Shown here in pieces: positions 37,817-47,175 of a DNA stretch of 64,000 bases (its first letter is position 1; each line of letters starts with the position of its first letter). The notes below the pieces were generated by a model that was given only the letters and a program-made list of their open reading frames with translations, searched no databases and had not been told where the DNA came from. Both the position numbers and the translations under genes were made by a program. This DNA comes from an uncultured Barnesiella sp. (lineage in GTDB: Bacteria; Bacteroidota; Bacteroidia; Bacteroidales; Barnesiellaceae), in the NCBI GenBank assembly GCA_944320015.1, contig CALUFO010000007.1:62001-126000 (forward strand), in the 5' to 3' direction.

Positions 37817-39454
37817 TTATAAGAGCTTTACCTGTTCTTCGAAATCGTCTCGGGAGCAAATCGCCGAGTTGCGTATTTTTACCCGATAGTTGTATATGGT
37901 TGTTACGGAGTAGCATAAGAATCGGGCTATTTGGGTACTGTCGGTTGTGCCCAAGCGTACCAGCGCATAGATGCGAAGCTCTGGTGTGAGTGCGTTTGGC
38001 TTGGGGGTAATACGGGCTTCGGGTATCAATAGTTTATTGAATTTCTCGACAAAGTCGGGGTATAGTTTTAAGAACGATTGGTCAAACTCGGCATAGAACA
38101 TTTTACGTTCGTTATTGATTAGATTTTGGGATTTTAGCGTTTTGACGAGTTCTTCGGTTTTCCCCAGAGAGGCCAACTTGTTGAGCGAACGCCGGTAATT
38201 GTCCATTTTGTCGATATATATGGCACATTGGTCCATATAACGGTTGAGGTACTCTTCCTTGACATGGTTGCTTTCGATCAACGAGTCGTTCACTTGTTGC
38301 AGATGCTGGTTGGTAAGGGCGAGTTTCTTTTTGACGATGCCCAGCTTGTGATTTTGGTAAAATAGCACGATGAAAGTCAGCAGCAGAATCACACAAAATG
38401 TGCAAGTGATGTAGGTGAAAGTGAGCGATTGTTCTCGTTGTTTTTTTATTTGAGCCTGATATACCTCTTCGATAATGGTGAACACGGGCATAAATTCGAG
38501 GCTGCGTCCTCGTGCGTTACAGGCCCGGGCGTCCTCGACCGAGCATTTGATATAGGCATAGGCTCGTTCTATATCGCCTTCTTGGAAGAGAAGTTCGGCA
38601 AGCCGGTACAAGGATACATATTCTCGAACCGATGCCTCTAAGTCGCATTGAGCCGAGAGGGCGTAATAGATTTTCGTACTGTCGTTCTGGTGTGTTGCCG
38701 AGAAAATCTCGGCCATGCAATAATATAAGATGCCGAGGTCGTGGGAGTTGAGTGAATTTTCGGATTTTGTTTCACGCAGAATTTGCAAGGCTTGGGCGTA
38801 GTCGTGTTGAGCGATGAGTTCGTCGGTCTTGACGATGTTGTATGCAAATGAATGAGGTGTGTTGACTTGTAATATGGAGTCCCGGTACAGGTGGAGCTTT
38901 TTGTTGTACGAGGCTTGCAGTTCGGGTTGTATGGCGTAGTCGGCGAGCAGACCGTAGAGTGTCCGTTTCAAATGGTAATAGTAGGGGAGTATATAACCGG
39001 GTAGTTTTTGTTGTTCGATTTTTGTCAATAACTCATCGGCTTCTTTATACATGCCGGTGGTATAGAGGCATTCGACCATGTTGAGATTGGCTTGTATTTG
39101 CAGTTCTCTATTTTGCAGGCTGTCGGATAGCGCGATTTGCCGTTTTACATAAACGATTTGGGAGTCGATACTGAACGCCCGGTAGGCGTCGATTAAGTAT
39201 CCGAGAGTTTGGAAATGCTCTTCGGGTGTTTGCGGCTTTTTCAGTTGTAGCTCGATTTTTTTTATTTCGGCTTCCTTTTGGAGGGTAAAACGATGCCGTC
39301 CTTCGATCAATCGGTCGAGCGAGTCAAGTACCGAAGCCATTGTTTGAGGAGTCGATTGGGGCGCGGAAGTCGAGCCGTACGCAAGGATATGGCTCGCATA
39401 TCCGATAAATAACGTGCAGTACAGGAGAGTTTTCAATCGTAGAGTGGTCGTCAT
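37817..39454 (-). CDS. SusR-like membrane sensor-regulator of the PUL
   Basis: 545 residues. An N-terminal hydrophobic segment (about 7-26) is followed by a helical repeat region with TPR character (about 40-335), a transmembrane segment (about 345-367, ending FYQNHKLG), a coiled-coil stretch (about 370-410) and a C-terminal part with a LuxR-like helix-turn-helix (about 490-530: LRIYALVRLGTTDSTQIARFLCYSVTTIYNYRVKIR). This is the architecture of SusR of the starch system: a periplasmic sensor joined to a cytoplasmic DNA-binding region in one chain. It is divergent from the PUL, the usual place for its regulator. The ligand would be a glucan oligosaccharide, by inference from the enzymes. Confidence 0.85.
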   Translation of the reverse strand: MTTTLRLKTLLYCTLFIGYASHILAYGSTSAPQSTPQTMASVLDSLDRLIEGRHRFTLQKEAEIKKIELQLKKPQTPEEHFQTLGYLIDAYRAFSIDSQIVYVKRQIALSDSLQNRELQIQANLNMVECLYTTGMYKEADELLTKIEQQKLPGYILPYYYHLKRTLYGLLADYAIQPELQASYNKKLHLYRDSILQVNTPHSFAYNIVKTDELIAQHDYAQALQILRETKSENSLNSHDLGILYYCMAEIFSATHQNDSTKIYYALSAQCDLEASVREYVSLYRLAELLFQEGDIERAYAYIKCSVEDARACNARGRSLEFMPVFTIIEEVYQAQIKKQREQSLTFTYITCTFCVILLLTFIVLFYQNHKLGIVKKKLALTNQHLQQVNDSLIESNHVKEEYLNRYMDQCAIYIDKMDNYRRSLNKLASLGKTEELVKTLKSQNLINNERKMFYAEFDQSFLKLYPDFVEKFNKLLIPEARITPKPNALTPELRIYALVRLGTTDSTQIARFLCYSVTTIYNYRVKIRNSAICSRDDFEEQVKLL

Positions 39455-39484
39455 GGTTGCTAAGATTAAAGATATATCGCCTTA

Positions 39485-39492
39485 CAAATATA
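39485..39492 (-). promoter_or_regulatory. -7 element of the susR-like gene
   Basis: Minus-strand TATATTTG, exact match, 31 bp upstream of the ATG at 39454; no -33 match. Confidence 0.5.
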
Positions 39493-39631
39493 AAAAACAT
39501 TTTTAATATGAGGTGATAATCGTATAAAAAATCTAATACAATGGCTACTTTTGAAGTTTTTATTTCAATTGTTAATGTATTGTATATAAAATAATTAACA
39601 GTACTATGTGCCTACTTTTTTGCTACTTTGT

Positions 39632-39663
39632 ATTGACAAGGCTCGATGAGCCATATATTTTTG
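39632..39663 (+). promoter_or_regulatory. PUL promoter with a dyad in its spacer
   Basis: ATTG (39632-39635, 3 of 4 against TTTG), 20-bp spacer, TATTTTTG (39656-39663, exact TAnnTTTG). A perfect dyad GGCTC-GAT-GAGCC (39640-39652) fills the spacer, a possible operator for the SusR-like regulator. The leader to the ATG at 39729 also holds a 5-bp hairpin GGGAG-TTTC-CTCCC. Confidence 0.5.
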
Positions 39664-39728
39664 TGAAAAAAACGGGAGCGGGGGAGTTTCCTCCCAACCC
39701 TATTATTAACCATAAAAAATTAAATAAC

Positions 39729-41108
39729 ATGAAAAGCAAACTCTTACTTTTCTCGGCCTTGGCCTTGTGTTCGGCTACTGCGGCAGCCGATAATTATCCT
39801 TCCTCTTTATATGTATTGGGAGATGCCACTTTGGCACAGTGGAATACCGATGATGCCATTCGTATGGTTACGGTTGAAAATGGTGTATATGAATATACGG
39901 GCGATTTGACCGAGAACGGTAGAATACGGTTCGTAACAACGTATGATTTTGCTCCGGGCTATGGCCCTGCCATGGCTTCTACACCTGTGGGAGATAATCC
40001 CAATGATATTTATTTGGAGTTGACCACAGGTTCTCACGAATTGGAATATCGCAACGATTACTATTCGCCAGACAAGTCGTTTAAGGTTATGACTGCCGGA
40101 CGCTACAAATTCCGTGTCGACCTCACCGGAGAAAAACCGGTTGTTGAGGTAAGCGATGCTACGGGCTTACCTGACCAGTCTTTTTCTTATCCCGAGGTTA
40201 TTTATCCCATAGGAAATGCTACGAATGCTGGATGGGCAATTGAAAATTCATACCCGTTACACGAAACATCTTTTGATTCAGGTGTTTATAGCGGTACGAT
40301 GTTTCTGAATAGATGTGATGCTTTTGATGGCTTGAAATTCATGGTAGTCCCAAGATTTAATCAAACAGACAACAAAATGTATGTTGCAGCACAACCCAAT
40401 CAGACTATCGGGGCTCCGGGTGAATATGATTTGAAATATACGCTCAGTGGCGATGAGGATTGGAAATTTAGTGTAACAATCGAAGGTTTGTACGATGTAA
40501 CAGTAGATATAACATCTTTGAAAATGACTATTTCGGAAGCACAGAATTTTTCGCCTGAAAAGTTGTGGTTAGTAGGAGACGCAGTAGGAGGTTGGTCTTT
40601 TGATGACAATAAAGTTTTTGTTAAGACTGAAACGGAAGGAGAATATTCTTATACCGGAGATTTCGTGGAAGGCGAATTTAAATTTTATGCAGGAAATAAA
40701 TTTGGAGCTGTCGCTTATGGAGCCGAAAGCAATGGAGTTCTTTTTCAAGAAGGAGATCTGACGGTCACTTTGTTGAAAACAGGATCTGACTTCAAATTCA
40801 ATGTTGCAGCAGATCAAGCCGGTAATTATACGTTGACGGTTAATTTGAAAACCATGAAACTTAATGTCAAGAAAAACAGCGGCACTTCGACGATTGTGGA
40901 AGAAATAGAGGTAACCGATTGGGTACAAAATGCTTATGGAATCGTATGTGAAAAAGCCCAAGCCATAGCTTTGTACGATATAAGCGGACGGAAAGTCGCT
41001 TCGGTGAATGGAACAATGCTGCCTTTCGAAGGCATGAATGCCGGGGTCTATGTCTTGGCGATAGAGACACCCCAAGGACGCACTACTGCTAAAATAGTGA
41101 TTCGATAA
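39729..41108 (+). CDS. Secreted SusE/F-like glycan-binding protein with sorting domain
   Basis: 459 residues from ATG 39729. It has a type I signal peptide (MKSKLLLFSALALCSATAAA) and no lipobox, unlike SusE/F. Three tandem binding-type modules start LYVLGDATLAQWNTDDA (about 27), IYPIGNATNAGWAIENS (about 158) and LWLVGDAVGGWSFDDNK (about 278), each with the GxAxxxxW pattern of SusE/SusF starch modules. The C-terminal 75 residues (IALYDISGRKVASVNG...GMNAGVYVLAIETPQGRTTAKIVIR) resemble a type A sorting domain of the type IX secretion system. It is the first gene of the PUL, with a terminator-like hairpin after it. Likely a surface-bound or released glucan binder. Confidence 0.82.
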   Translation: MKSKLLLFSALALCSATAAADNYPSSLYVLGDATLAQWNTDDAIRMVTVENGVYEYTGDLTENGRIRFVTTYDFAPGYGPAMASTPVGDNPNDIYLELTTGSHELEYRNDYYSPDKSFKVMTAGRYKFRVDLTGEKPVVEVSDATGLPDQSFSYPEVIYPIGNATNAGWAIENSYPLHETSFDSGVYSGTMFLNRCDAFDGLKFMVVPRFNQTDNKMYVAAQPNQTIGAPGEYDLKYTLSGDEDWKFSVTIEGLYDVTVDITSLKMTISEAQNFSPEKLWLVGDAVGGWSFDDNKVFVKTETEGEYSYTGDFVEGEFKFYAGNKFGAVAYGAESNGVLFQEGDLTVTLLKTGSDFKFNVAADQAGNYTLTVNLKTMKLNVKKNSGTSTIVEEIEVTDWVQNAYGIVCEKAQAIALYDISGRKVASVNGTMLPFEGMNAGVYVLAIETPQGRTTAKIVIR

Positions 41109-41116
41109 AACCTATC

Positions 41117-41153
41117 GGAGGCTGCCCCGTCGTTGAGGGCAGCCCTCCTTTTT
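41117..41153 (+). terminator. Hairpin terminator between first PUL gene and susC
   Basis: GGAGGCTGCCC and GGGCAGCCCTCC (one bulged C), 9-nt loop, followed by TTTTT. It lies 26 bp before the susC ATG with no room for a separate promoter, so it probably lowers rather than stops transcription of susC. Confidence 0.8.
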
Positions 41154-41178
41154 GTCTTTCCTTAAAGAAATATTATAC

Positions 41179-44169
41179 ATGAGAAATAACCATTATGGGA
41201 GGATAGCCATATCTGCAATCCTCTTATGCCTGCTGCCGTTTACATTGTGGGCTCAAAACAAGGTCGGGGGTGTTGTTCTCGATGCAAATCAAGAACCGCT
41301 TATCGGCGTTAACATAGTGGAAAAAGGCACCACGAATGGCACGGTCACCGATATAGATGGCAATTTCAACCTCAATTTGAGTTCGGCCAATCCCGTATTG
41401 CGGGTCAGTTATGTAGGCTATGTGGCGCAAGATGTCGCAGTAAAAGGGCAGAGCACGATACAGATTGTCCTGCAAGAGAATAACGAAATGCTGGAAGAGA
41501 TTGTCGTGATAGGATATGGCATTCAGAAAAAAAGCGATTTGACAGGAGCTATTTCGCAAGTATCGTCTAAGGATTTGGCGCGCCAGCCGTCGCCGAGCCT
41601 CGGTGCGGCCTTGCAAGGGCGAGCTCCCGGTTTGCAAGTGGTTTCGAGCGGAGCGCCGGGTAGCAACGTGAGTATGAAAATCCGGGGTATCGGTTCAATC
41701 AACAATAGCGACCCTCTTTTGGTAATCGACGGTGTGCCTACCGATGTGCCGTTGAATATGATCAATATGGACGACGTGGAGAGCGTCGACATTCTTAAAG
41801 ACGCTTCGGCAACCGCTATTTACGGTTCGCGCGGTGCCTATGGTGTAATCATCATTACAACCAAGAAAGGTTCGCAGGAGCGTAATAACTTGAATGTGAA
41901 AGTATCGTACGGGTTTGACCAATTGCAACGCACTTTGCCGTTGCTGAACGCCTCGCAGTTCGCTTCGTTGCACAACGAGATGATGAGCGCCGGCGGTCAA
42001 CCCCAGTATCCTAAATTTATCGACCCCACCAAACTGGGTGAAGGAACCGATTGGATGGGTGAACTTTTCCAATATGCGCCCACACAGACCTATTCGGCCA
42101 ACTACTCGGGCGGCACGCAGAAGAGCCGCTACTATGTGTCGGGTACCTACTACGATCAACAAGGTATCATCAAAACGACCGATTACAAACGATTCACCCT
42201 TCAATTCAACTCCGATGTAGAGCTGTATAAATGGTTGAAAATGGGGCATAACCTTTCGCTTAACCACGATATTAAATCGCAGGGCGAGTACAACATACAG
42301 AACACCATGAAGGCGTTGCCTACCCAAGCGATTAAAAACGAGGATGGTACATGGGCGGGGCCTGTGGGTCTGGCCATGTATGTGGGCGATATTGCCAACC
42401 CCATCGGGAAGATGATGGAGAACACCACCACGACCAGCGGCTACAACTTGTTGGGCAATATCTATGCCGAGATAAAACCGTGGGAATGGCTCACGTTCAA
42501 AAGCACCTTCGGTATTCAGGCTCTCTTTTGGGATAGCAAGAGCTGGGCTCCCAAATACGATTGGGAACCTATCGAACAACCCGAATCACAAGCCTCTCGC
42601 CAATACAATAAGAGTTTCACTTGGTTGTGGGACAACTTGCTGACGTTCAACAAAACATTCAACGAGAAACATGCCTTGACCGCTATGATAGGTTCGTCGG
42701 CTCAGACCAATACCTATGAATTTATGAGCGGTAGCATACAGGGCTTTATCAGCGACACGGCGCAAGAGCTGTCAAACGGAATCTTGGAACCCACCCTCAC
42801 GGGTAACGGTAGCGATTGGGCGCTTCTCTCGTTTATGGGTCGTGTCAACTACACCTATGACAACCGCTATCTTTTCACGGCGACGATGCGTGCCGACGGT
42901 AGCTCTCGTTTCAGCCGGGCCAATCGTTGGGGCGTTTTCCCCTCGGTGGCGTTGGCATGGCGTATGAGTGAGGAAGAGTGGTTCAACAAGAGTTTTGCGT
43001 TGAGCGACTTGAAGATACGGGCCGGATACGGTGTGACCGGTAACCAAGCCAGCGTGGGCAACTATGCCTATGCGTCGGTATTGCAAACGGTTCAATACAA
43101 TTTCAACGGCAATCAAGTATCGGGTTTGGCGCCGTGGGTGATGCCCAATCCCAATGTGCGTTGGGAAGAGGTAGAGCAGTACAATGTGGGTATCGATGCG
43201 TCGATGCTCGACAGCCGCCTGTTGGTGACCCTCGACGGATATATCAAGAACACCAATGATATGTTGGTGCCCATGTCGGTGCCCATTTCCTCGGGTTATT
43301 CCGATGAGAACGTGTCGCAAATCAATGCCGGATTGATGCGTAACATCGGTGCCGAGTTGGCGTTGACCTCGCTCAATTTCAGAGGCGATTTCACATGGAC
43401 CACCACGGCCAACGTATCGTATAACCACAACGAACTGATAAGCCTTAACAGCGATGTGCCTATGTACTTCGACAATAATATCCACATGGTGGGCTATCCT
43501 ATCAGTGCGTTCTATGGCTATGTGACCGACGGCATTTTCCAAACCCAAGAAGAGGTGGACAACCATGCCATACAGACGGTGGGCAGCGATCCCACGTCGA
43601 GCACTCAGCCGGGTGATATCCGCTTCAAGGACCTGAACAACGACGGTGTGATCAACGACGATGACCGCACTATCCTCGGCAGCCCCACACCCTCGTGGAC
43701 CTTTGCCATGAATAACCAGTTCTCGTATAAAGGATTCGATTTGGAAATCTTCTTCCAAGGCGTTGCCGGCAACAAAATCTACAACGGCAACCGGGCTTCG
43801 CTCGAAGCGATGAGTGTCGCTCAAAATCAAATGACTACCGTGCTCGACCGTTGGCGTGGTCCCGGCACCAGCAATACGATGCCGAGAGCCGTGTTTGGCG
43901 ACCCCAACAAAAACAACCGTGTCTCCGACCGATTCTTGGAAGACGGCAGCTATTTGCGTTTGAAAAACATTTCGTTGGGCTATACGCTCCCCAGTGAGTT
44001 GACCAAGAAAGCGGCGATGCAGCAAGTGCGTTTCTCGGTATCGGCACAAAACCTGTTTACGATTACCCGCTATACAGGCCTCGATCCCGAGGTGAGCGGC
44101 TCGGGAAACGACAATAACGTGTATCCTGTGACTCGCAATTTTACGTTTGGAGTGAATATAACCTTTTAA
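41179..44169 (+). CDS. SusC-family TonB-dependent outer membrane transporter
   Basis: 996 residues from ATG 41179 (a TTG upstream at 41152 lies on the terminator tail). Signal peptide to about residue 26 (LWAQ). A carboxypeptidase-regulatory-like domain follows (about 28-105: VGGVVLDANQEPLIGVNIVEKGTTNGTVTDIDGNF), then a TonB-box-like EEIVVIGYG near 112, a plug domain (about 120-235, IRGIGSINNSDPLLVIDGVP) and a 22-strand barrel ending in aromatic F at the C-terminus (TFGVNITF). It would import oligosaccharides with the SusD partner encoded 13 bp downstream. Assigned to the family with high certainty; substrate inferred from linked GH66/GH31/GH97. Confidence 0.96.
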   Translation: MRNNHYGRIAISAILLCLLPFTLWAQNKVGGVVLDANQEPLIGVNIVEKGTTNGTVTDIDGNFNLNLSSANPVLRVSYVGYVAQDVAVKGQSTIQIVLQENNEMLEEIVVIGYGIQKKSDLTGAISQVSSKDLARQPSPSLGAALQGRAPGLQVVSSGAPGSNVSMKIRGIGSINNSDPLLVIDGVPTDVPLNMINMDDVESVDILKDASATAIYGSRGAYGVIIITTKKGSQERNNLNVKVSYGFDQLQRTLPLLNASQFASLHNEMMSAGGQPQYPKFIDPTKLGEGTDWMGELFQYAPTQTYSANYSGGTQKSRYYVSGTYYDQQGIIKTTDYKRFTLQFNSDVELYKWLKMGHNLSLNHDIKSQGEYNIQNTMKALPTQAIKNEDGTWAGPVGLAMYVGDIANPIGKMMENTTTTSGYNLLGNIYAEIKPWEWLTFKSTFGIQALFWDSKSWAPKYDWEPIEQPESQASRQYNKSFTWLWDNLLTFNKTFNEKHALTAMIGSSAQTNTYEFMSGSIQGFISDTAQELSNGILEPTLTGNGSDWALLSFMGRVNYTYDNRYLFTATMRADGSSRFSRANRWGVFPSVALAWRMSEEEWFNKSFALSDLKIRAGYGVTGNQASVGNYAYASVLQTVQYNFNGNQVSGLAPWVMPNPNVRWEEVEQYNVGIDASMLDSRLLVTLDGYIKNTNDMLVPMSVPISSGYSDENVSQINAGLMRNIGAELALTSLNFRGDFTWTTTANVSYNHNELISLNSDVPMYFDNNIHMVGYPISAFYGYVTDGIFQTQEEVDNHAIQTVGSDPTSSTQPGDIRFKDLNNDGVINDDDRTILGSPTPSWTFAMNNQFSYKGFDLEIFFQGVAGNKIYNGNRASLEAMSVAQNQMTTVLDRWRGPGTSNTMPRAVFGDPNKNNRVSDRFLEDGSYLRLKNISLGYTLPSELTKKAAMQQVRFSVSAQNLFTITRYTGLDPEVSGSGNDNNVYPVTRNFTFGVNITF

Positions 44170-44182
44170 TCCATAACTATCG

Positions 44183-45682
44183 ATGAAACGAACAATATAT
44201 TATATCATATTGATTTTCGGCGCTCTCGCCATGTCGTTGAGCGCATGTGAAGATTTTTTGGATCGCGAGCCGTGGGACTCGGTCGACACCTCGGAAGGGT
44301 TCCAGACCGCCGAAGACGCCGTTGCGGCTGTCAATGCGGCATATCAACCGTTGCAGTGGGCCAAGCTCTACAATATGCGCATTTGGACGCTCGATATCAT
44401 GGCCGGCAATAGCGTCGTGGGCGCCGGTGGCGGTACCGATGGTATCGAAACGGTCGACTTGGCCAACTTTATCACCACGGCCGACAACTTTGCCGCGCTG
44501 GACTTGTGGAGAGGACCTTCGCCCGGAATCTTGCGTTGCAACTTCGTGTTGCAGAATGTGCCCGGCATGGACATAGATCCCTCTCTTAAAAACAGATGTT
44601 TGGGCGAAGCCTATTTCTTGAGAGCGCACTATTATTTCATTTTGGTTCGTCTCTTCGGCGGAGTGCCCTATATCATCACACCGCAGACTTCCGAGACCGA
44701 TTTGTTGGTGGAACGGGCTCCGGTGAGCCAGATTTATGACCTCATCACATCGGACCTGAAAAACGCCATTACCCTCTTGCCTAAGAAATCGGAATATTCG
44801 ACCACCGATTTGGGCCGTGCGACCCGCGAAGCCGCTATGGCCGAGCTTATACGGGTGTATATGACCTATGAACCCAGTAACGATAAGTATGAAGAGGTGG
44901 TGCGCCTGTGTAACGAAATCGGGTCGATGGGATATGAATTGGCCGGCGACTATTCCGACAATTTCGACCCCGCTCAGAAGAATGGGATAGAGTCTATTTT
45001 TGAGGTGCAATATTATGGGAAGACCAACTACGATTTTTGGAGCAACGAAAACCAATGTTCGTGGACCAGTACTTTCATGGGCCCCCGTAACTCCAACATG
45101 GCCGCCGGGTGTTATGGCTGGAACCAGCCCACTTCCGAGTTTGTGAGCCAATACGAAGATGGCGACTTGCGCAAAGACAAGACCATTTTCTATATGGGTT
45201 GCCCCACCTTCGACGGCAAGCAATACAGTTCGTCCTATTCGACCACGGGATACAACGTGCGCAAGTTCTTGCTCACCAAAGCCCAGTCGCCCGATTACAA
45301 CACGAGCAATGCCAACTGGGTCGTAACCCGGTATGCCGATATATTGTTGCTGAAAGCCGAGGCGTTGAACGAACTGGGTCGTACCGTACAGGCCGAAGAC
45401 CCGCTCTATGAAGTGCGCAAGCGCGCCGGTCTCGACAATAGAGCCGATATCGAAGGGCTCACACAAGCCCAGATGCGGGAAAAAATCATTCACGAGCGGC
45501 GCATCGAACTCGCTTTTGAAGGCCAACGTTGGTTCGATATGATTCGGTATAAAGATAATTATGCCCTCAACTTCCTGCACTCCATAGGAAAAACATCGGC
45601 AAGCACCAAACATTTGCTGCTCCCTATCCCGCAACAGGAAATCGAGGCTAACCCGAAGTTGACGCAGAACCCCGGTTATTAA
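44183..45682 (+). CDS. SusD-family glycan-binding lipoprotein
   Basis: 499 residues. Lipoprotein signal MKRTIYYIILIFGALAMSLSAC with lipobox LSAC at residues 19-22. The N-terminal CEDFLDREPWDSVDTSEGFQT and helical TPR-like repeats, plus the C-terminal block RRIELAFEGQRWFDMIRYKD and the ending IPQQEIEANPKLTQNPGY, are hallmarks of the RagB/SusD family. It sits on the cell surface as a lid on the SusC barrel. 13 bp after susC; 19 bp before the SusE/F-like gene. High certainty for family. Confidence 0.96.
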   Translation: MKRTIYYIILIFGALAMSLSACEDFLDREPWDSVDTSEGFQTAEDAVAAVNAAYQPLQWAKLYNMRIWTLDIMAGNSVVGAGGGTDGIETVDLANFITTADNFAALDLWRGPSPGILRCNFVLQNVPGMDIDPSLKNRCLGEAYFLRAHYYFILVRLFGGVPYIITPQTSETDLLVERAPVSQIYDLITSDLKNAITLLPKKSEYSTTDLGRATREAAMAELIRVYMTYEPSNDKYEEVVRLCNEIGSMGYELAGDYSDNFDPAQKNGIESIFEVQYYGKTNYDFWSNENQCSWTSTFMGPRNSNMAAGCYGWNQPTSEFVSQYEDGDLRKDKTIFYMGCPTFDGKQYSSSYSTTGYNVRKFLLTKAQSPDYNTSNANWVVTRYADILLLKAEALNELGRTVQAEDPLYEVRKRAGLDNRADIEGLTQAQMREKIIHERRIELAFEGQRWFDMIRYKDNYALNFLHSIGKTSASTKHLLLPIPQQEIEANPKLTQNPGY

Positions 45683-45701
45683 TCAAGTAGAATGAAAGAC
45701 A

Positions 45702-47162
45702 ATGAAAGCTAAAACTATAATAGGTATGGCAATTCTCGCTCTGGTCGGCACGACCGGGTGTGAGAAAGAACTCGAACTCGACAAGGGCGAAACTCCTCTC
45801 GCAGTGAGTTTCTCGGCCGAGTCGGTAGAGTGTGATCAGCGTTCCGATGCCCAAGAGGCATTGCAAATTACATGGACCAGCGGAACCAACCAAGGAACGG
45901 GCGCTGCGATATCGTATCTCTTTGAAATGGATTTGAAAGGGAATGATTTTCAAGGCGGTATCAAATATGACATCGGTAAGACCGATTCGAGGGTGATTTC
46001 GTTCACTCATAAAGAACTTACCGATACGTTGATGCATTATTTCCCCGCTATTCCGCTCGAACAATTCAGCGAGTTTGAGGTGCGGGTGACGGCAACGGTT
46101 TCGTCGCCGTCGGTGCCCACGCAGGTCTCTCCGGTGAAAGTGATAAAGATCGCTCCCTACAAATGGCGGGTGCTGAACCTCTATATCATAGGCGACGCAA
46201 CGCCCAACGGGTGGGACAATCAGTTGGCGACTGCCATGATTAGGGACTATGAGAATATCTCTCATTTTACTTGGCAGGGCATGCTGAAAACCGGCGAAAT
46301 AAAGTTCAACGCCCAATTAGGCAGTTGGTTCCCCTGTTATGTGCGCGATAACGACGATCCCACCAAGATGCATTATCGCGAAAAAGAGGAAGACTATCCC
46401 GACAACAAGTGGAAGATCGAGACTGCCGGCAATTATTTGATCGATGTGAACCTCGACAAACTCACCGTCAGCTTCACCAACCTCGATGGCGAGGTTCCTT
46501 TCACGACTCTCTATTTGGTAGGCGAGGCCGCTCCTACGGCAATCGAGCTTGAGCAGTCGAGTGAAGACCCCTTTGTCTTTACATATAACGGGACTTTGGC
46601 CGCCGGCAATATGCTCATCTCGAGTACGACTGCGACCTCGGGTTGTGCCGGTTATCAACCGTCCGGCGACAATGGTCTGGGAACAACCGGCATTTTGTTA
46701 ATTGACGATATAGGTCTGGCCTCTAACCAATGGAATATCCCGTCGGCCAACAAGTACAGTGTGGAGCTCAATTTGCGTGAGAACCGCTTAGAGATAGGCA
46801 ACTATGTAGGTTATGAGCATATTTGGATCATGGGTTCGGCAGCTCCCGGCGGTTGGTCGTGGGATAATATTACCGAGATGCAACGCGATGCTTCCAATCC
46901 CAATGTCTTCACTTATGAAGGGCCTTTGAAAGCCGAGAGCGCTACAACGCCCGGTGAACTTAAATTCCCGCTCGAAATCGACCGCAGTTTTGGCGGTGAT
47001 TTCATATTGGCTCCGCAAGCCAATTGCCCCATGTCGGCCAATGGTACCTATTTCATCGGTAACCAGCCCGATAATAAGTGGATTGTACCCGAATCTGAAG
47101 CCGGAAATTATCGTATTACCATCGATGTGGAAAACGAAACCATCTCATTTGTAAAATTATAA
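45702..47162 (+). CDS. SusE/SusF-like outer membrane lipoprotein
   Basis: 486 residues. Lipoprotein signal with GTTGC lipobox at residues 16-20. An N-terminal Ig-like domain of the SusE type (about 30-155) is followed by three binding modules beginning LYIIGDATPNGWDNQ (about 163), LYLVGEAAPTAIELE (about 268) and IWIMGSAAPGGWSWDN (about 375). The same kind of module occurs in the secreted protein 39729-41108 and at the end of the GH31 enzyme, so three PUL products share it. Surface glucan binding is the likely role, helping SusC/SusD capture polymer. Its order in the PUL is the same as in the starch system. Confidence 0.88.
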   Translation: MKAKTIIGMAILALVGTTGCEKELELDKGETPLAVSFSAESVECDQRSDAQEALQITWTSGTNQGTGAAISYLFEMDLKGNDFQGGIKYDIGKTDSRVISFTHKELTDTLMHYFPAIPLEQFSEFEVRVTATVSSPSVPTQVSPVKVIKIAPYKWRVLNLYIIGDATPNGWDNQLATAMIRDYENISHFTWQGMLKTGEIKFNAQLGSWFPCYVRDNDDPTKMHYREKEEDYPDNKWKIETAGNYLIDVNLDKLTVSFTNLDGEVPFTTLYLVGEAAPTAIELEQSSEDPFVFTYNGTLAAGNMLISSTTATSGCAGYQPSGDNGLGTTGILLIDDIGLASNQWNIPSANKYSVELNLRENRLEIGNYVGYEHIWIMGSAAPGGWSWDNITEMQRDASNPNVFTYEGPLKAESATTPGELKFPLEIDRSFGGDFILAPQANCPMSANGTYFIGNQPDNKWIVPESEAGNYRITIDVENETISFVKL

Positions 47163-47175
47163 AGATTAAAGAAAT

